From Bacillota bacterium (GTDB lineage: Bacteria; Bacillota; Dethiobacteria; Dethiobacterales; Dethiobacteraceae), in contig QLUR01000018.1 in NCBI GenBank assembly GCA_018725565.1, positions 1 through 53,549 on the forward strand: a stretch of 53,549 nt of DNA, given 5' to 3'. Position numbers and translations under genes: made by a program. The first letter of the stretch is position 1, and every line of letters starts with the position of its first letter. This document shows, piece after piece, positions 52,291 through 53,549 of this stretch. The notes beneath the pieces are model-generated. The model ran no database searches. It worked only from the letters and a program-made list of their open reading frames with translations, and was not told the origin of the DNA.

Positions 52291-52394
52291 TATATCTTTC
52301 ACCTCCTCCGCCGCGACATCATTAGAACGCCACAGTCCCGGCATGGTTTAAGTTGATCGGGAAGCAGGGGCAGAGAAAAATCTGCGCTTCCAAT

Positions 52395-53444
52395 TTAAGC
52401 AGCACCCCAGAGAATCTGAGAAACTATCATCCACATTGGCATACCGATAAGTACATTAAACGGGAATGTTAAGGCGACAGCCATCGGCAGATATACCGAA
52501 GGATTTGCCTCAGGCATATTGGCACGCATGGCCGCCGGCGCGGTTACAAACGAACAGCCGCCTGCCAGGGTGGCAAAGACAAAGGCGTCTCCCCAGAAAA
52601 GCTTTCCGGGCATGGCCAAATGGATCGCATATGCCCCCAGTATTCCTACAAGCCCCCAGACCTGCGGCAGCGCGAAAGCATAAAGAAGCGCTTTAACAGC
52701 ATGCTTTCCAAGCTCTTTCAGCGCGCCGATCTGTTTTGCCGCAGCCAGCCCCATTTCCAGCATAAACAAGCAGATAATACCGCGGAACATGCCGTCAAAG
52801 AATAATAAAGCCCTGCTCAGCTCTCCTGGCGAGTATACGGCAGAAAGCATGCCGATAAACAGCGCGGTTACCAGGACCCATACCCCCATGCCAAAGACGG
52901 TGAGATGCAGGACCTTCTTGATATCGGCCTTTTCCCCGCCGCCCTGCTCGTTGATTAATGCCATTCGACCTAAGACAATAGCGGCTATTAGGGCGGAGGA
53001 GTCCATGAAAGGATACACTGCCGGCATCCAGCCGGCAAAGATTTGTGCCGCAGGGTTGGCGGCCTGGGCTTCACTGGCCAATGCTACCCCTAAAGCAACG
53101 GTTGCCGAACTGACCGCGCCGTAATGTCCCGCGCAGGCCCAGGCATCGGCGGTGCGCATAAATTTCTTAAACAGCGTTCCCGTCATGAAAGCAAAAAACG
53201 GACCTAAAAACATGGCCAGCAGCGCTATTGCCACGATCACGCCAATTAAGGCAGGATCTGCTTTCAGAGATTCAATTGCTGCCGCTCCTCCGGTAATCCC
53301 GATTGATGCCATAAGAAAGATGACCATCGCCGTCCCCATCGCCGGCGGGATATGCAAATCTGATTTTACAAAGACGCTCACCATTCCCAGGACAAAAAAT
53401 AAAATGGGGGGAGCAAATAATCCGGCTAGAACCATTTCCCACAT
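52395..53444 (-). CDS. SbtA-like sodium-dependent bicarbonate transporter
   Basis: A 349-residue membrane protein with about ten hydrophobic segments, matching the SbtA (DUF897) family which imports bicarbonate with sodium. Landmarks: APPILFFVLGMVSVFVKSDL near the start, GHYGAVSSATVALG in the middle, and GGCSFVTAPAAMRANMPEA with SVYLPMAVALTFPFN near the end. ATG 53444 follows AGGAGG at ten bases; a TTG at 53453 is too close to that signal. In an acetogen-like organism it would provide inorganic carbon or its export; direction is inferred. It is followed by the PII-like gene. Confidence 0.85.
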   Translation of the reverse strand: MWEMVLAGLFAPPILFFVLGMVSVFVKSDLHIPPAMGTAMVIFLMASIGITGGAAAIESLKADPALIGVIVAIALLAMFLGPFFAFMTGTLFKKFMRTADAWACAGHYGAVSSATVALGVALASEAQAANPAAQIFAGWMPAVYPFMDSSALIAAIVLGRMALINEQGGGEKADIKKVLHLTVFGMGVWVLVTALFIGMLSAVYSPGELSRALLFFDGMFRGIICLFMLEMGLAAAKQIGALKELGKHAVKALLYAFALPQVWGLVGILGAYAIHLAMPGKLFWGDAFVFATLAGGCSFVTAPAAMRANMPEANPSVYLPMAVALTFPFNVLIGMPMWMIVSQILWGAA

Positions 53445-53549
53445 AGAATACAAACCTCCTCAAGTCTTTCTTCAAAATCCGCCAAGCATTATTGAATTTA
53501 TAATTTGCCGGCAAATAAGCCCCCTTTCACTGTCGGGCGAGTTGCAGGT

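Overview
The window reads as a chromosomal stretch of an anaerobic Gram-positive bacterium of the Clostridia, plausibly a Peptococcaceae/Desulfotomaculum-like or Moorella-like acetogen or syntroph. The reasons are strong AGGAGG ribosome binding sites with many TTG/GTG starts, a MetV/MetF methylene-tetrahydrofolate reductase pair of the Wood-Ljungdahl pathway, a formate-dehydrogenase-like/NuoE/NuoF set, a flavodiiron protein, an archaeal-type class I aldolase, an ADP-forming acetyl-CoA synthetase and a Fur/PerR regulator. The taxon is an inference; there is no 16S rRNA here.

Layout. 1-450: a tRNA operon (Asp, Phe, Gly) with its own promoter and terminator. 0.5-6 kb: a c-di-GMP enzyme (PAS-GGDEF-HD-GYP), a fused ADP-forming acyl-CoA synthetase, an unknown protein and a radical SAM/SPASM protein. 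6.3-8.0 kb: a small integrated-element remnant bounded by a duplicated 3' half of tRNA-Pro, carrying two toxin-antitoxin modules, one with a frameshifted toxin. 8.2-13.3 kb: a tandem pair of nitrilase-superfamily proteins, the first lacking all three catalytic residues, then a sugar-type symporter and an alpha/alpha-barrel glycosidase-like protein on the other strand. 13.4-19.3 kb: BioY under a BirA operator, a NYN-LOTUS RNA-binding protein, class I aldolase, flavodiiron protein and transketolase. 19.3-26.2 kb: flavoprotein, CBS-domain proteins, DUF2148, a cNMP/CBS/DUF294 protein with a DnaQ-like exonuclease, and DUF1015.

26.2-34.0 kb is the most interesting block: one tightly overlapping operon reading FdhA-like, NuoE-like, NuoF-GltD fusion, MetV, MetF. 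The FdhA-like protein keeps its iron-sulfur clusters and pterin-binding landmarks but has Tyr where formate dehydrogenases carry the Sec/Cys metal ligand, and Gln in place of the catalytic His. I infer a pyridine-nucleotide-linked, possibly bifurcating, electron-input module for methylene-THF reductase rather than a formate dehydrogenase. Upstream lie a two-receiver regulator without an output domain, a NarL-type regulator, a GAF histidine kinase and an AcuC-like deacetylase.

38-45.7 kb: housekeeping run fxsA, thioesterase, pyk, pfkA, dnaE, fur. 45.8-53.5 kb: L-lactate dehydrogenase, a copper-chaperone-like protein, a LonB-like protease, AMP-forming acetyl-CoA synthetase, and a PII-like/SbtA bicarbonate-transporter pair. 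Together the genes describe central carbon flow (aldolase, PFK, PK, transketolase, LDH), acetate/acetyl-CoA exchange by two routes, C1 reduction, and inorganic-carbon uptake.
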